Assembly: GCA_938028725.1 (NCBI GenBank)
Contig: CALIMH010000004.1
Location: 124,001-188,000, forward strand
DNA from: an uncultured Anaerolineae bacterium
GTDB lineage: Bacteria; Chloroflexota; Anaerolineae; J036; Brachytrichaceae
DNA length: 64,000 nt
Direction: 5' to 3'
Shown here: piece by piece, positions 43,446 through 52,912 of the stretch
Position numbering within the stretch: position 1 is the stretch's first letter
How the letters are laid out: every line of letters begins with the position of its first letter
The notes under the pieces: generated by a model
Seen by the model: only the letters and a program-made list of their open reading frames with translations
The model's database searches: none
What the model was told of the DNA's origin: nothing
Made by a program: the position numbers and the translations under genes

Positions 43446-44822
43446 TCACGGCAACCACGCTGGCAACATGGCGTCGGTGGCAAGCAAGCGCTGGCTGCGT
43501 CCGTCTGCAGCGAGCAACCAGATTTCCGGCTTGGCGTTGGGTGTGACCAAGTCGAAGCGCTGCGCAACCAGGCGACCACCATCAGGGCTCCAGGCGAGCG
43601 AACCGTAGTTGAAGCCGCTGTCGTTGGTGAGCGGCACGAGGAGATCATCTTCAACTGCCGCAAGCCACACTTGCGCCCCACGCGTACCGCTGCGATAGTC
43701 CTGTCGCCCAAATGCCACCCACGTCCCTACTGGCGACCATACGGCACCGACGGCGTTGTAAGCGCCCAACTTGGTGAGTGGTGTGATCACGTTGTTCGCC
43801 AAGTCGGCGCGTAGCAGGTGGCTGAACTCGCCGGCGTCAGAGGCTAGTAAATCCGGATACACGAGCTGCGTGCTGTCGGGCGACCAGCTCCCGGTGTCGC
43901 CCATTGCGCTGGGCAGTTCGCGTGTGCTCCCATCCGCGAGGTTGACCACTTGAATGACGTTGCGGAGGCCGTCGTAGAAAGCCAGCACGGGCGCGCGTGG
44001 TGCGAAGCGCGGCAAGCTGCCGATACGTTGCGAGTCCTCGAATAGCGGGGCCGCTTGTTGCTGGTCGAGATAAAACAGCCAAATGCGGCCTGGCCCAGGC
44101 GAGCGACCCAGCGTGCCGGCGATCAGCGGCTGCTTTTGAAAAGCGATAATCGTGCCGTCGCTGGACCAGGTGGGGGATTGACACACGTGGTTGTCGCATC
44201 GCACCAGCAGCCGGCGCTCGCTGCCATCGTGGTTGATCAGCCACAAGTCGCGCTCAGAGTCGAACTCGGCGCGGTTGACGCTGTAGGCAATGTGTCGGCC
44301 GTCGGGGCTGATGGCGAAGTCATACACGCCGAACGGCTCATCGGTGAGTTGCCGCGGTGGACTGCTGAGGTCGTCGGGGTTGATTGAGACCAGGTTGGGG
44401 ATGCCCCCCGCCGGGGACAGGTAAACCACCTGGGGCGCGCGTGTGCGAAAACTCCACTGCACGGGGTGCAGCAACGCACGCCCGCGCTGGCTGAGCACGC
44501 CCGTGTTGATGGTCACGGTGTAGATTGTGTTGGCCTCTAGCGCCACCATGGGCGTCCACTGAGCAAGGGTGGCGTTCACGTGCAGCGTGCCGCTCACCGG
44601 CGGCTCAACCCGCCACTGTGCTTCCAACGAGCTGAGCAAAGGCGCTTCGTTAAAGACAACCTGCACACTTCCGCGCACCGACACATTCGCAGCCTGATGA
44701 GCAGGCTTCACCTGCACCACAGCTAAGCCAACCTGATCGCCGCGCGCGATCACCACGGCCGCGATCAGCAGCAGCAAGCCAATGCTCAGCAGCGAGGCGC
44801 GGTCGAGCGAATCCCAACGCAC
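43446..44822 (-). CDS. Membrane-anchored Ig-like plus PD40/TolB-type beta-propeller protein
   Basis: The protein has about 458 residues. One N-terminal helix (ASLLSIGLLLLIAAVVIA) places the rest outside. An Ig-like domain (VQVKPAHQAANVSVRGSV to WSFRTRAP) is followed by a propeller of WD40-like PD40 repeats: FAISPDGRHIAYSV, PTWSSDGTIIAFQK, GSWSPDSTQLVYPD, AVWSPVGTWVAFGR and LAWSPDGGRLVAQR. These domains usually bind proteins or glycans. The GTG at 44822 is preferred over the TTG at 44858 because a TACAAT box (44832-44837) ends nine bases before it, so transcription would start downstream of the TTG. No partner is evident. Confidence 0.75.
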   Translation of the reverse strand: MRWDSLDRASLLSIGLLLLIAAVVIARGDQVGLAVVQVKPAHQAANVSVRGSVQVVFNEAPLLSSLEAQWRVEPPVSGTLHVNATLAQWTPMVALEANTIYTVTINTGVLSQRGRALLHPVQWSFRTRAPQVVYLSPAGGIPNLVSINPDDLSSPPRQLTDEPFGVYDFAISPDGRHIAYSVNRAEFDSERDLWLINHDGSERRLLVRCDNHVCQSPTWSSDGTIIAFQKQPLIAGTLGRSPGPGRIWLFYLDQQQAAPLFEDSQRIGSLPRFAPRAPVLAFYDGLRNVIQVVNLADGSTRELPSAMGDTGSWSPDSTQLVYPDLLASDAGEFSHLLRADLANNVITPLTKLGAYNAVGAVWSPVGTWVAFGRQDYRSGTRGAQVWLAAVEDDLLVPLTNDSGFNYGSLAWSPDGGRLVAQRFDLVTPNAKPEIWLLAADGRSQRLLATDAMLPAWLP

Positions 44823-44831
44823 TGGGCTGGA

Positions 44832-44837
44832 ATTGTA
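44832..44837 (-). promoter_or_regulatory. -10 element for the PD40 gene
   Basis: TACAAT on the minus strand ends nine bases before the GTG at 44822. Confidence 0.45.
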
Positions 44838-44853
44838 GCTGGGCGGGGTGGCG

Positions 44854-44859
44854 TACAAT
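44854..44859 (+). promoter_or_regulatory. -10 element for the HyfE-like gene
   Basis: TACAAT ends ten bases before the GTG at 44870 and overlaps the ATG at 44858. If it is used, the ATG cannot be the start. An identical box faces the other way 17 bases to the left. Confidence 0.4.
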
Positions 44860-44869
44860 GCGCCCGCGC

Positions 44870-45577
44870 GTGGCCGAATTCCGTGAGTTGCTCAGCCAAG
44901 TCTCGCAGGTGCTCATCCTGCCGCTCCTGTTGGGGCTTTTGGCGACTGCGCTCCTTGTCAGCGTGGTCCGCAACTGGCGCATTGTCTTGCCCACCATGGT
45001 GGTGAACTACGCGGTGGTGGGGTTGATGCTGGCGCGCGTGATAGACCCGCTGATCAGCCTCTCGCGAATTGGGACGGGCGCAGTTGCGATCGTTGTGCTG
45101 AGCGTTGCGGCGCAGCGGGCGGATGATATGCGCGCTGCCCGCGGCGAAAGTGTCGCGCGAGAGCGGCTCGCCCATCCCCAATGGCGACGCCTCGCCTCGC
45201 AGCTTTTGCTGCGCGCGATGGTCGCGCTGTTCGCATTTGGCGCTGCTTTCGGCGCAGCCTCCCGCTTCCCCCTGCCGGGCGAGGCACGCGAGTTGGGCCT
45301 GGCGGCTTACGTCCTGCTTGCGGTCAGTCTGCTCCTCATCGCCACTGCCCCAGAAGCGCTCAACGTGGGCGTCGGGTTGCTGATGCTCTTCTCCGGGTTT
45401 GAGCTGGCATACCTCCCGCTCGAGCCGAGCATTGGTGTTGGCGTGCTGATGGCATTGGTCACGCTGCTCAGCGGCTTGGCAATTGCCTACCTCGTTCAGC
45501 TAGACGTGGCCGTGGGAGACCAACCAGCCTCCGCTGCGACGGCGTGGGACGCGTTCGAGCAGCCGGATGTCTCCTGA
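44870..45577 (+). CDS. Polytopic membrane protein, HyfE/NuoK-like
   Basis: This protein of about 235 residues has six or seven membrane helices and short loops, one of them basic (AQRADDMRAARGESVARERL). Size and helix pattern resemble hydrogenase-4 component E (HyfE) and related complex-I membrane subunits, and its partner downstream is NuoN-like. The resemblance is by architecture and context; no catalytic motif supports it strongly. The ATG at 44858 adds four residues, but the TACAAT box at 44854-44859 favours the GTG at 44870. The 3' end overlaps the next gene by 11 bases. Confidence 0.5.
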   Translation: MAEFRELLSQVSQVLILPLLLGLLATALLVSVVRNWRIVLPTMVVNYAVVGLMLARVIDPLISLSRIGTGAVAIVVLSVAAQRADDMRAARGESVARERLAHPQWRRLASQLLLRAMVALFAFGAAFGAASRFPLPGEARELGLAAYVLLAVSLLLIATAPEALNVGVGLLMLFSGFELAYLPLEPSIGVGVLMALVTLLSGLAIAYLVQLDVAVGDQPASAATAWDAFEQPDVS

Positions 45578-47144
45578 GCATGCCACGCTGCGCCGATCCA
45601 ACTTTGAGCAGTTCGATGAAGAGAAACGCGTTGTCGCACACCCAGATGGAACACTCAGCGCCGATGCCAACTGGCACGGCTCAGTTTCGGGTGATGAGTG
45701 CCGCGCGATGATCGTGATCCCCGCTGTTGTGCTGGTTTTAGCGGTGCTGCTCGCCACCGCTCTCGTCGCCAATCTCCTGCGCCGTCGGCGATGGCTGGCT
45801 TGGGGAATGGGGCTGGGCGCTTGCGCTCTGGTGATCGCGGTGTTGGTGGGCTTGGCCGGTGGGCCGCTGCGCACTTCGCTGTTGAGCCTCGACCCCAGTA
45901 TCGAGGTGGCCATCTTGGGGCGTGTGCTCGCCCTCACGCCAACCAACCAGCCCGCGCTGATCATGCTGAGCTTGGCGGCGCTGATCGTGATCGGGTTTGC
46001 GCCCGCTGCCGGCCCTGCCAACAACTTTTACTCGTTAGGGCTTGGCATCCTCGCCCTGTTGGCCACGAGCCTGATGGTTCAGCCATTGCCCTACGCTGCC
46101 TTTGCCTGGCAGGCCTCGGCGACGGTGGCCGTGTTCCTAATCCAGGGCGACCGTGCAGGCGAGCGCAGCGGGCAAGCGGCGCTGCGTTACCTCGCGGCTT
46201 TCACCTTCACGTTGCCGCTGCTGTTGCTGGCGGGCTGGCTGAGCGATCAGGCGCGTTCGCTCGTCCCTGAGGCAGCGCAGCTTGCTCAGGCTTACAACGC
46301 TCCTGCCGCGCTGATTGCGGCGGCGATGCTGTTGCTCATGGGAGCAGTGCCGCTTTACTCGTGGCTGCACCTGGTCGCTCGTGATGCAGCACCGCCGGTC
46401 ACGGCGTTGCTAGCAACACTGGTGAGCGGCACAGTGGCCTTTCTGTGGCTGAGCTTGTGGGAGGCCAACGATTGGCTGCGCGATAGCGCGCTGGCGAGCG
46501 GCATCTTGCGTTTCTCCGGCATAGCGTTGTTGGTCATATCCATGCTCACGGCGTGGGCACAGCCGTCCTTTGCGCGCTGGCTAGGCAGCGCGCTCTTCGC
46601 CGAGGCAGGCACCAGCCTGCTGCTGATGCAGCCGCGCTCGCCGCTGGAGGTGGAGGCGCAGGTGCTCGGCGTGCTCAGCCGTGCGTTGGCACTGGCGCTG
46701 TTCGCGGCGGGGTTGCATCGCTTGCGGCAGCAGTGCGGCAGCACTCGGTTTGATGCGCTGAGCTGCCGGCCAGACTCCTGGACACTGGTGACGCTGGCGA
46801 TCAGCGGCTTGTCACTGGCCGGCGTCCCGGCCACCAGCGGCTTTGTGTGGCGTTGGCTGCTAGCCCGTGGCCTGGGCGAATCCGAGCTGATGCTGCTGGT
46901 TGCGCTGAGCAGCGCGAGTCTGATCGGCGGTTTGGTGCGGGGGCTGAGCGCAGCGCTGGGCGCTCGGCCGAGCGCTGTTGTGGATGCATCCGAGGCGGTG
47001 TCAGACGGTCTGAACAGCAAGACGGATTGGAGCCCGCGATTGCTCGCGGCCGGCGCCATGCTGAGCTGTGCCCTTGGTGTTGTGCCCACGCCCCTGATCG
47101 AGCTGGCAGCTGCCATCGCGCGCGGCTACACGTTTTACCCCTGA
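45567..47144 (+). CDS. NuoN/MrpD-like antiporter-fold membrane protein with altered ion-path residues
   Basis: The protein has up to 525 residues and about 13 helices. Segments GAVPLYSWLHLVARDAAPPV and LSLAGVPATSGFVWRW match the complex-I/Mrp antiporter family (typical texts PFHLWTPD and SLAGIPPTAGFVGKF). The residues that carry protons in active members seem changed. The TM5 Trp-Glu is Trp181-Gln182, the TM7 Lys is Leu, and the TM12 Lys falls on an Arg. Complex-I hydrophilic subunits are absent nearby. The start at 45567 overlaps the previous gene; an ATG at 45708 would remove a soluble lead of 47 residues. Function is unknown. Confidence 0.6.
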   Translation: MSPEHATLRRSNFEQFDEEKRVVAHPDGTLSADANWHGSVSGDECRAMIVIPAVVLVLAVLLATALVANLLRRRRWLAWGMGLGACALVIAVLVGLAGGPLRTSLLSLDPSIEVAILGRVLALTPTNQPALIMLSLAALIVIGFAPAAGPANNFYSLGLGILALLATSLMVQPLPYAAFAWQASATVAVFLIQGDRAGERSGQAALRYLAAFTFTLPLLLLAGWLSDQARSLVPEAAQLAQAYNAPAALIAAAMLLLMGAVPLYSWLHLVARDAAPPVTALLATLVSGTVAFLWLSLWEANDWLRDSALASGILRFSGIALLVISMLTAWAQPSFARWLGSALFAEAGTSLLLMQPRSPLEVEAQVLGVLSRALALALFAAGLHRLRQQCGSTRFDALSCRPDSWTLVTLAISGLSLAGVPATSGFVWRWLLARGLGESELMLLVALSSASLIGGLVRGLSAALGARPSAVVDASEAVSDGLNSKTDWSPRLLAAGAMLSCALGVVPTPLIELAAAIARGYTFYP

Positions 47145-47279
47145 ATTGCCCATTTGGGGAGTGCAACGCTTGAGTGTTGATACTACACTTAGGGGTGAGG
47201 TTTGTACAATCACCGATGCGCAGGCGCGAGGCGCGCCAAGCATGGCACGCGACTTTAACATCTCGAGGGAGAATTGCCA

Positions 47280-50162
47280 ATGGCAGTGAAAACCCAACCC
47301 AAGAAGGCCACCGTCACAACCGCTGCGCCGAAGAAGCTGAAGGCGAGCGTCAACGGGAAGGCCACCGCATCTCAAGCGAAACCTGCGAAGAAGCAGTGGG
47401 TGTTTTTGTTCAACGACCGAAAGGGCGTTGAAAAGGTCGCCAAGACGTGGAACGAGTTGCGCGAGCTGCTGGGCGGCAAAGGCGCCGGGCTGTTTGATAT
47501 GACCCGCGCCGGCTTGCCGGTGCCGCCGGGCTTCACCATCAGCACTGAGGCCTGCGAGGCCTTTGTGAAATCTGGCAACCGAATCCCGAAGGAAATTTGG
47601 GATCAGGCGCTTGAAGCGATGAAAGCGGTGGAGAAGCAAACCGGCAAAAAGTTCGGTGGCGGCGTGAAAGGCGTTCGCCCCTTGCTGGTGTCGGTGCGCT
47701 CCGGCGCGCGCGAATCCATGCCGGGCATGATGGAGACAGTGCTGAACGTCGGCCTGAACGACCGCACCGTCGAAGAGATGGCCGAGGTCACCCGCAACCC
47801 ACGCTTCGCTTACGACTCCTACCGCCGTCTGCTGATGATGTTCGGCAGCACCGTGCTCGGCATCCCCGATGAGAAGTTCGACGAGCCGATGGAGCACCTC
47901 AAGGCGCAGAAAGGTTACACCGCCGACACCGACCTGACCACCGAGGACCTTAAGGAGCTGGTCGCCACCTTCAAACAGGTGATCAAGGAGGAAACCGGCC
48001 GCGAATTTCCGCAAGATGTGTACGAGCAGCTCAAGGAGTGCGCGATGGCCGTCTTCCGCAGCGCCACTGGCCACAAAGCGCGCACCTACGCTAAACAAAT
48101 GGGCTGGAAGAGCACCTTGCCCACAGCGGTGAATGTGGTGACGATGATCTTCGGCAACATGGGCAACGACAGCGCCACCGGCGTCGCCTTCACCCGCGAC
48201 CCCTCCACCGGCGAGAAGGTGATGCTCGGCGAATACTTGGTGAACGCCCAAGGTGAGGACGTGGTGGCTGGCATTCGCACGCCTAAACCGATCTCCGAAA
48301 TGGCCAAGGAGATGCCGAAGACTTACAAGGAGTTCATGAAGATCGCCGCGCTGCTGGAGAAGCACTATCGCAACATGCAAGACGTGGAGTTCACCATCGA
48401 GCAGGGCAAGCTCTACATGCTGCAAACGCGCAACGGCAAGCGCACCGCCCGCGCTGCCGTGAAGATCGCCGTGGACATGGTGAAGGAGAAACTGATCACC
48501 AAAGAAGAGGCGGTGATGCGCGTCTCGCCTGCTGATGTGGACTTCCTGTTGCACCCCCAATTTGACCCGGCGGTGGTGGAAGCCGCCAAGGCAGAAGGCC
48601 GCTTGCTCGCCAAAGGCGTGAACGCCTCCCCCGGCGCAGCAGTCGGCATGTTGGTCTTCGACGCTGACACCGCAGAGGCCTGGGCCAAAGAAGGTAAAGA
48701 CCTCATCCTGATCCGCCCCGAAACAAAACCGGATGACGTGCACGGCATGGTGGTGGCCAAAGGCATTCTCACCTCGCGCGGCGGCGCCACCAGCCACGCC
48801 GCAGTGGTAGCGCGCCAGTTCGGCATCCCCGCTGTGTGCGGCGCCGACGCCCTGCGCATTGACCTGGAGGCGCGCACTGTCACCGCCAACGGTCACGTGC
48901 TCCGCGAAGGCGATTGGGTCTCCATTGACGGCGCAAAGGGCGAGGCTTACGTCGGCCAATTGCCCACCGTCAGCCCCTCCTTCGAGGAGCAGGAGGATTT
49001 GGTCACGCTGCTCAAGTGGGCCGATGAGATCAGCGCGCGGAAGACTCGCGTCGGTGCCGATGGCAAGCCCATGCGCGGCCTGCAAGTGTGGGCCAACGCC
49101 GATTACCCCAAGGACGCCGAGCGCGCCCGCGCCTACGGCGCGCAGGGCATTGGCCTTTGCCGCACCGAGCACATGTTCTTTGAGACCGACCGGTTGCCGA
49201 TCGTGCAGCGCATGATCCTGGCCACCGACCCAGAAACCCAAAAGCAAGCGCTAGATGAGCTGTTGCCCTTCCAACGCAGCGACTTCGAGGGCCTCTTCCG
49301 AGTGATGAGTGGCCTGCCCGTCGTCATCCGCTTGATTGACCCGCCGCTGCACGAGTTCCTGCCCTCCCGCGAGCAGCTTATCCGCGAGGTGGCGGTGTAT
49401 GAGACCAAGCGCCAGTACGAGGCGCTCAGCGACGAGGAGCAGGCGGACTATCAGCGCAAGCAGGCGCTGCTGCAAGCAGTGAACGCGATGCACGAGCAAA
49501 ACCCGATGATGGGCCTGCGCGGCATTCGCCTGGGCATCATCATCCCCGGCTTGATCGCCATGCAGGTGCGCGCCATCTTCGAGGCGGCGTGCAACGTCAA
49601 GAAAGAAGGCTACGAGCCAATGCCAGAGGTGATGATCCCGCTAACCGGCCATGTGAACGAGCTGAAGCGCGTGCAGCCGGAGCTGGAGAAGGTGGCGAAA
49701 GCAGTGATGGAGGCCAACGGCGTCTCGCTGAAATACAAGTTCGGCACAATGATCGAGATCCCGCGCGCTGCCATCACCGCGGGCGAGATCGCGCAAATGG
49801 CCGAGTTCTTCTCCTTCGGCACCAACGACCTGACGCAAATGACCTTCGGCTACTCACGCGACGACGCTGAGCGCAGCTTCTTGCTCACCTACGTCGAACA
49901 AGGCATTCTGCCTTTCAACCCCTTCCAAACCATTGACAAGGACGGCGTGGGCCGCCTGATGAAGATCGCCGTGGAGGAGGGCCGTCGAACGCGCCCCACC
50001 TTGGAAGTGGGCATCTGCGGCGAGCACGGCGGCGACCCGGCCACGGTGGAGTTCTGCTACCAGATCGGCCAGAACTACGTGAGCTGCTCGCCGTTCCGCG
50101 TGCCGATCGCTCGGTTGGCTGCAGCCCATGCAGCGCTGAAGCACGGCGCTACGAAAGCCTGA
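47280..50162 (+). CDS. ppdK: Pyruvate, phosphate dikinase
   Basis: This 960-residue cytosolic enzyme interconverts pyruvate, ATP and phosphate with PEP, AMP and pyrophosphate, feeding gluconeogenesis or carbon fixation. The nucleotide domain carries LLVSVRSGARESMPGMMETV. The swivelling phosphohistidine is His506 in GGATSHAAVVARQFG. The C-terminal PEP barrel has Cys913 in EVGICGEHGG. Start: the ATG at 47280 follows GAGGGAGA by about nine bases. A Lys/Ala/Thr-rich lead of about 40 residues before FLFNDRKG is not part of the usual enzyme. Gene end: a strong hairpin shared with crtI. Confidence 0.95.
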   Translation: MAVKTQPKKATVTTAAPKKLKASVNGKATASQAKPAKKQWVFLFNDRKGVEKVAKTWNELRELLGGKGAGLFDMTRAGLPVPPGFTISTEACEAFVKSGNRIPKEIWDQALEAMKAVEKQTGKKFGGGVKGVRPLLVSVRSGARESMPGMMETVLNVGLNDRTVEEMAEVTRNPRFAYDSYRRLLMMFGSTVLGIPDEKFDEPMEHLKAQKGYTADTDLTTEDLKELVATFKQVIKEETGREFPQDVYEQLKECAMAVFRSATGHKARTYAKQMGWKSTLPTAVNVVTMIFGNMGNDSATGVAFTRDPSTGEKVMLGEYLVNAQGEDVVAGIRTPKPISEMAKEMPKTYKEFMKIAALLEKHYRNMQDVEFTIEQGKLYMLQTRNGKRTARAAVKIAVDMVKEKLITKEEAVMRVSPADVDFLLHPQFDPAVVEAAKAEGRLLAKGVNASPGAAVGMLVFDADTAEAWAKEGKDLILIRPETKPDDVHGMVVAKGILTSRGGATSHAAVVARQFGIPAVCGADALRIDLEARTVTANGHVLREGDWVSIDGAKGEAYVGQLPTVSPSFEEQEDLVTLLKWADEISARKTRVGADGKPMRGLQVWANADYPKDAERARAYGAQGIGLCRTEHMFFETDRLPIVQRMILATDPETQKQALDELLPFQRSDFEGLFRVMSGLPVVIRLIDPPLHEFLPSREQLIREVAVYETKRQYEALSDEEQADYQRKQALLQAVNAMHEQNPMMGLRGIRLGIIIPGLIAMQVRAIFEAACNVKKEGYEPMPEVMIPLTGHVNELKRVQPELEKVAKAVMEANGVSLKYKFGTMIEIPRAAITAGEIAQMAEFFSFGTNDLTQMTFGYSRDDAERSFLLTYVEQGILPFNPFQTIDKDGVGRLMKIAVEEGRRTRPTLEVGICGEHGGDPATVEFCYQIGQNYVSCSPFRVPIARLAAAHAALKHGATKA

Positions 50163-50190
50163 GCGCCTACTGCGAAGGCGGCAGACAAAG

Positions 50191-50236
50191 CAACGCGAGG
50201 CGCCGGCTGGCTCAAGCCAGCCGGCGCCTCGTTGTT
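50191..50236. terminator. Bidirectional terminator hairpin between ppdK and crtI
   Basis: A perfect 15-base stem (50197-50211 with 50216-50230) has the loop TCAA. Outer bases CAAC (50191-50194) and GTTG (50231-50234) can extend it with a two-base bulge. The T run is poor, but the stem is very GC-rich and sits between two convergent genes. Confidence 0.8.
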
Positions 50237-51855
50237 CACAGCTTGAAGTCTTCCGCAATCAGGCGCGCCGTCATTTTGGCGCTCATCATCACGCTGGGCG
50301 TGCCGCCGCCAGGTTGAACGCCCGCGCCGACCAAATACAGTCGCTCGATGTCCTCGCTGCGGTTGTGTGGGCGGAAGTAGGCCGTTTGCGTCAAGCGCGG
50401 CTCTGGACCAAAGGCGTTGCCCACGTAGCTGTTCAACGTGTCCTCAAAGTAGTCTGGGGTGATGAAGCTTTTGTAGACCAGCCGCTCGCACAAGCCGGGG
50501 ATGTAGCCGCGCTCGTCGAGGAAGCGCAGCACCCGATCCACCAACGCCGGCCCCTGCGTGCGCCAGTCGAGGCTTGCGCCGCGCCCCGCCTTATTCGGCA
50601 CCGGCACCAACGTGTAGGCAGCATGGTGGCCAGGCGGCGCCAAGCTGGGGTCGGTCAGCGTGGGGACGTGCAGATACTGCGAGAAGTCCTCTGAAAGCAC
50701 TTTGCGCTCGAAAATATCCTGTAACAGACCTTCGTAGCGCGGGCCGAGGATGATGTTGTGGTGGCGCAAGTCCAGGTTGAGGTTGTCCGCCTTAAAGCCG
50801 AAGTAGATCACCAGCAGTGACATGGAATACTGGGTGCGGCGGATGCGCCGGTCGGTGTGGAAGAGGCGATAGCGCGGGTCGATGAGGCGCATGTAGGTGT
50901 TGGCGTAGTCGCCGTTGGAGACCACCACGTCGGCCGGTATCACCTCGCCGCTGGTGAGTTGCACGCCGCGCGCCACCTTGCGCCCGAAGCGCGAGGGCTC
51001 GCCGCCATCCGGCGCAGTGACGATGATGCGCGAGACCTCGCTGTTGTAGCGGATGCGCCCCCCCAGCTCCTCGAACTTGCGCACGAATGCCTGCACCAGC
51101 GCGCCCGTGCCGCCCATGGCGAAGTGGATGCCCCATGTTTTCTCCACGAAGTGGATCATCGCGTAGATGGCCGGCACGGCGAGCGGGTTGCCGCCGATCA
51201 GCAGCGGCTCAAAGCTGAACACGCGGCGCAGCTTGTCGCTCTTGAAGTAGCGGCTGGTGAAGGAGAACAGCGTGCGCACGGCGTCCAGTCGCAACAAGTC
51301 CGGCATCACTGCGAGCATCGAGGCGAGCGAGCCAAAGTGGGTGTAGCCGAGCTGTAGAAAGCCACGCTCGAAGATCGCCTTCGCCGCTGCATGGAAGCGC
51401 TCGTAGCCCTCCAAGTCATCGGGACAAATAGCGCGGATTTGCTCGCGCGTGTGCAGCGGATCGCCGTCGTAGTCGAAGCACGTGCCGTCGTCGAAGTAAA
51501 TGCGGTAGAACGGCTGGATGGGGACGATCTGCACGTAGCGCGAAGTGTGTGGGCCGCCGCTGATGCCCTGGGTGATCCGCTGGCGCTCATCCAGCACCGA
51601 CGGGGGGAAGTCCGGCCCATCCAAATTAGGCTGGCCGCGCTCCAACGCGAACAGCTCCTCGATGAAATGTGGGACGGTGATCACCGTCGGCCCCATGTCG
51701 AAGGTGAAACCATTGGCGCGGCGCACGTAGGCCCGCCCGCCGGGGCCATCCAGCTTCTCAACCACGGTGGTGTCGAAGCCCATGCTCTGCAGACGAATCG
51801 CCAGCGACAGCCCGCCAAATCCCGAACCGATGATGACTGCTTTCAAGTTAGCCAT
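50236..51855 (-). CDS. crtI: Phytoene desaturase (CrtI family)
   Basis: The 539 residues match a CrtI-type FAD enzyme, which introduces double bonds into phytoene on the way to lycopene or neurosporene. The N-terminal FAD loop is [16 protein letters not shown], then [12 protein letters not shown] and [17 protein letters not shown]. The C-terminal signature is [22 protein letters not shown]. The start is the ATG at 51855 (MANLKAV); the open frame upstream runs antisense to metF. A CATAAT box ends ten bases before the ATG. No phytoene synthase is present beside it. Confidence 0.95.
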   Translation of the reverse strand: MANLKAVIIGSGFGGLSLAIRLQSMGFDTTVVEKLDGPGGRAYVRRANGFTFDMGPTVITVPHFIEELFALERGQPNLDGPDFPPSVLDERQRITQGISGGPHTSRYVQIVPIQPFYRIYFDDGTCFDYDGDPLHTREQIRAICPDDLEGYERFHAAAKAIFERGFLQLGYTHFGSLASMLAVMPDLLRLDAVRTLFSFTSRYFKSDKLRRVFSFEPLLIGGNPLAVPAIYAMIHFVEKTWGIHFAMGGTGALVQAFVRKFEELGGRIRYNSEVSRIIVTAPDGGEPSRFGRKVARGVQLTSGEVIPADVVVSNGDYANTYMRLIDPRYRLFHTDRRIRRTQYSMSLLVIYFGFKADNLNLDLRHHNIILGPRYEGLLQDIFERKVLSEDFSQYLHVPTLTDPSLAPPGHHAAYTLVPVPNKAGRGASLDWRTQGPALVDRVLRFLDERGYIPGLCERLVYKSFITPDYFEDTLNSYVGNAFGPEPRLTQTAYFRPHNRSEDIERLYLVGAGVQPGGGTPSVMMSAKMTARLIAEDFKL

Positions 51856-51865
51856 ATAGCTAGCG

Positions 51866-51871
51866 ATTATG
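51866..51871 (-). promoter_or_regulatory. -10 element for crtI
   Basis: CATAAT on the minus strand ends ten bases before the crtI ATG, with no ribosome site between. Confidence 0.4.
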
Positions 51872-51905
51872 AGCAAGCAACCTAAGTGTTCACTGTGAGC
51901 CGCAG

Positions 51906-51911
51906 TACACT
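51906..51911 (+). promoter_or_regulatory. -10 element for metF
   Basis: TACACT ends ten bases before the metF ATG at 51922. It is divergent from the crtI promoter 35 bases away. Confidence 0.4.
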
Positions 51912-51921
51912 CTGCTGAGCT

Positions 51922-52806
51922 ATGCACATCGCTCAGGTGTTGCGTCGGCCTGGCACCCATTTCAGCTTCGAGTTCTTCCCGCCGAAGACCGAGGAGGCCT
52001 CGCAGCAGCTCTTCGAGTCCATCCGCGAGCTGGTGCCGTTGCGCCCCTCGTTTGTGAGTGTCACCTATGGCGCTGGCGGTAGCACACGCGCGCTCACGCG
52101 CGACTTGGTGATCCGCTTGCAGCGTGAGACGCGCTTGACTGTGGTGGCGCACATCACCGCCATCGGCGCTAGCCGACAGGATGTGCACCAACTCCTGGAA
52201 GACTACGCCCAAGCCGGCGTGGAAAACCTCATGGTGCTGCGCGGTGACCCGCCGCGCGGCGCAACTCACTTCGTGCCGCATCCGGATGGCTTTCGCTACG
52301 CAGCGGAGATCGTTGCCCATGTCAAGCGCCACTTCCCTCACTTCGGCATTGGCGTGGCCGGCTTTCCCGAGGGCCACCCCGAAACCCCAAACCGGCTGAA
52401 GGAAATGGACTACCTGAAAGCCAAGGTGGATGCTGGCGCGGACTACATCTGCACCCAGCTCTTCTTCGACAACCGCGACTTTTACGACTTCTGCGAGCGC
52501 TGTGAGATCGCGGGCATCCACGTGCCGATTGTGGCGGGCATTATGCCGATCACCTCACGCCAAGGCATGATCCGCATAGCAGAGCTGGCGCTCGGCGCGC
52601 GCATCCCCGCGCCGCTGTTGCGGGCGGTGCTGCAGGCGGAGGACGACGCCGCGGTGGAGCGCATTGGCATTCACTGGGCCACCCAGCAGGTGTTCGACCT
52701 GATCAACCATCATGTCCGCGGCGTGCACTTCTACACGCTCAATCGCTCCAAGCCCACCTTGCGGATTTACGAGGTGGTGGGCCAGCAGCTCGCTGTGAGC
52801 GCATGA
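51922..52806 (+). CDS. metF: 5,10-methylenetetrahydrofolate reductase
   Basis: This 294-residue FAD enzyme makes 5-methyltetrahydrofolate for methionine synthesis. The opening [17 protein letters not shown] carries the conserved Glu-Phe-Phe-Pro-Pro-Lys. [43 protein letters not shown] and [10 protein letters not shown] follow in the usual TIM-barrel order. The length is standard. It is divergent from crtI, and sucD follows about 106 bases downstream under its own promoter. Confidence 0.95.
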   Translation: MHIAQVLRRPGTHFSFEFFPPKTEEASQQLFESIRELVPLRPSFVSVTYGAGGSTRALTRDLVIRLQRETRLTVVAHITAIGASRQDVHQLLEDYAQAGVENLMVLRGDPPRGATHFVPHPDGFRYAAEIVAHVKRHFPHFGIGVAGFPEGHPETPNRLKEMDYLKAKVDAGADYICTQLFFDNRDFYDFCERCEIAGIHVPIVAGIMPITSRQGMIRIAELALGARIPAPLLRAVLQAEDDAAVERIGIHWATQQVFDLINHHVRGVHFYTLNRSKPTLRIYEVVGQQLAVSA

Positions 52807-52859
52807 ACGCTCGCAACGGGCTGTTGAGCAGCGCCCTCGCTGCCGGCCGAGGTGCTGGC

Positions 52860-52865
52860 TATAAT
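52860..52865 (+). promoter_or_regulatory. -10 element for sucD
   Basis: A perfect TATAAT lies 47 bases before the sucD ATG. A GGAGA site lies just before the ATG, so this gene belongs to the class with a leader and ribosome site. Confidence 0.5.
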
Positions 52866-52912
52866 CCCGCTTGGCAGCGCAGCTGCTACATCACCAGGGA
52901 CTTCGGAGATTC

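Noticed and set aside
47001-49247. A 748-codon open frame on the minus strand opposite ppdK
   Set aside because: It is antisense to a certain gene, and its product is rich in His, Leu, Gly and Val with no domain. In GC-rich genes such long antisense frames arise from codon bias.
51856-52521. Extended crtI frame reaching 52521
   Set aside because: It is antisense to metF. The FAD motif begins right after the ATG at 51855.
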